DNA of 64,000 bases from JBJYIN01 sp046237015. GTDB taxonomy: Bacteria > Pseudomonadota > Gammaproteobacteria > Enterobacterales > Enterobacteriaceae. Position numbers and translations under genes: made by a program. The notes beneath the pieces are model-generated. The model searched no databases. It was given only the letters and a program-made list of their open reading frames with translations, and was not told where the DNA came from. Each line of letters begins with the position of its first letter. Positions within the stretch are counted from its first letter, which is position 1. The stretch is from positions 1 to 64,000 of the forward strand of contig NZ_JBJYIN010000020.1 in the NCBI RefSeq assembly GCF_046237015.1. The letters run 5' to 3'. Positions 63,173 to 64,000 of this stretch are shown piece by piece.

Positions 63173-63688
63173 ATGCCGTTACTAGATAGCTTTACTGTAG
63201 ATCATACCCGTATGGCAGCGCCTGCTGTTCGGGTTGCGAAAACCATGAAAACCCCTCATGGCGATAATATCACTGTTTTTGACCTACGTTTTTGTCGCCC
63301 TAACCTTGAGGTGATGCCTGAGCGGGGTATTCACACGCTGGAACACCTGTTTGCGGGGTTCATGCGTAATCATCTGAATGGCGACGGTGTCGAAATCATT
63401 GATATTTCTCCGATGGGATGTCGTACTGGTTTCTATATGAGTTTAATTGGTACGCCAGAGGAACAGCGTGTGGCCGATGCCTGGAAGGCGGCAATGGCGG
63501 ATGTCCTGAAAGTGACTGACCAGCGGAAAATTCCTGAACTGAATGAATATCAATGCGGAACTTATGAGATGCATTCTCTGACTGAAGCTCAGGAAATTGC
63601 GCAGCACATTCTGGATCATGATATTGGTATCAACCAGAATGACGATTTGGCTCTGCCAAAGGATAAGCTGGCAGAATTACATATTTAG
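63173..63688 (+). CDS. luxS: S-ribosylhomocysteine lyase
   Basis: This 171-residue enzyme splits S-ribosylhomocysteine into homocysteine and the AI-2 precursor DPD. Its metal site is HTLEHLFAG (His54, Glu57, His58) and Cys128 in YQCGTYEMHS. The start has AGGAGG. It stands alone with its own terminator. Confidence 0.98.
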   Translation: MPLLDSFTVDHTRMAAPAVRVAKTMKTPHGDNITVFDLRFCRPNLEVMPERGIHTLEHLFAGFMRNHLNGDGVEIIDISPMGCRTGFYMSLIGTPEEQRVADAWKAAMADVLKVTDQRKIPELNEYQCGTYEMHSLTEAQEIAQHILDHDIGINQNDDLALPKDKLAELHI

Positions 63689-63720
63689 TAAAGACTTATT
63701 GCACTAGTCATCCAAAGTAA

Positions 63721-63750
63721 AAGAGAGCCTCATGTTGGCTCTCTTTTTTG
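63721..63750 (+). terminator. terminator after luxS
   Basis: AGAGAGCC and GGCTCTCT form a perfect 8-bp stem with a 7-base loop, followed by six T. The A run on the left lets it work for the converging minus-strand gene as well. Confidence 0.9.
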
Positions 63751-63783
63751 TATGTCTATTTTGTGAATGTGTTTTCTGTGGGA

Positions 63784-64000
63784 TTAGGTCGCGACAAAAT
63801 TCTGGATGACTCGGCTGCCGAAATAGGACAACGTCAATAGTAGCGCACCTAGCAGGCTAAACCAGACAACCCGACGCCCGCGCCAGCCTTCATGATAATG
63901 TCCCCAGAGCAACAGAATATAGATGAACCAGGCAAACAGAGAAAATACGGCTTTATGCAGGTTCTCTTTGTTACCGATCAGATCATCCATGTAATATAGC
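63784..64000 (-). CDS. ypjD: CcsA/YpjD-type inner membrane protein, C-terminal part
   Basis: Only the last 68 or more codons are in the window. They read KAVFSLFAWFIYILLLWGHYHEGWRGRR and end VIQNFVAT, as in E. coli YpjD, a cytochrome c assembly family membrane protein. The H-Y-H-E-G-W-R-G-R-R segment is the conserved WxxxH-like end. The gene runs off the right edge. Confidence 0.85.
   Translation of the reverse strand, partial: LYYMDDLIGNKENLHKAVFSLFAWFIYILLLWGHYHEGWRGRRVVWFSLLGALLLTLSYFGSRVIQNFVAT

Overview
The right third of the window (about 53.9-64 kb) is ordinary chromosome of a soft-rot type enterobacterium. The order pncC-recA-recX-alaS-csrA-tRNA-Ser-3x tRNA-Arg-yqaB-yqaA-gshA-luxS, the TTG start of gshA, full-length 127-bp ERIC repeats and a KDG-type sugar kinase fit Pectobacterium or a close relative. 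The genus is inferred from gene content and recalled sequences, not from a search.

The left 38.7 kb is accessory DNA. At the far left are a decayed IS630-family transposase, a 920-bp IS5-family element flanked by TA, and the 3' end of a disrupted membrane-protein gene. An unusual biosynthetic-looking cluster follows at 2.3-7.7 kb. Four plus-strand genes encode a radical SAM enzyme, a PHP phosphoesterase, a protein with a phosphoribosyltransferase-like PRPP loop, and a DXD sugar transferase. A convergent gene encodes a GT9 glycosyltransferase whose C-terminal 125 residues resemble the archaeal CTP-dependent riboflavin kinase fold (DUF120).

A minus-strand anti-phage island occupies 7.85-28.3 kb. 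It holds: (i) a Cap4/DUF4297-like nuclease translationally coupled to a Ski2-like helicase, laid out like Hachiman; (ii) two overlapping DUF262 genes, one with an HNH/DUF1524 end; and (iii) a tightly packed six-gene operon of WYL regulator, SNF2-type helicase, DUF4391 protein, SF1 helicase, type III Mod and type III Res.

From 28.7 to 38.45 kb lies a CP4-57/P4-like cassette. It contains yfjP-, yfjQ- and yfjR-like genes, three small envelope proteins, a RadC-like JAB protein, the CbeA/CbtA toxin-antitoxin pair, a DUF4942 protein, the DarT/DarG toxin-antitoxin pair and a tyrosine integrase. It ends at a 44-bp copy of a tRNA-Thr (thrW-type) 3' end. A second, degraded integrase follows directly, so this attachment site has been used more than once.

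Between 39.7 and 53.7 kb is a metabolic region. It holds aspartase with a DAACS dicarboxylate carrier and an orphan DcuR-like response regulator, an SDR oxidoreductase, an RpiR regulator with an alpha/beta hydrolase and a DcuC carrier, an esterase gene broken by an ERIC element, a KDG-kinase-like sugar kinase, a MarC-family protein and an SRPBCC protein. Together these suggest uptake and catabolism of C4-dicarboxylates and sugar acids, partly under anaerobic control; this is inferred from families.
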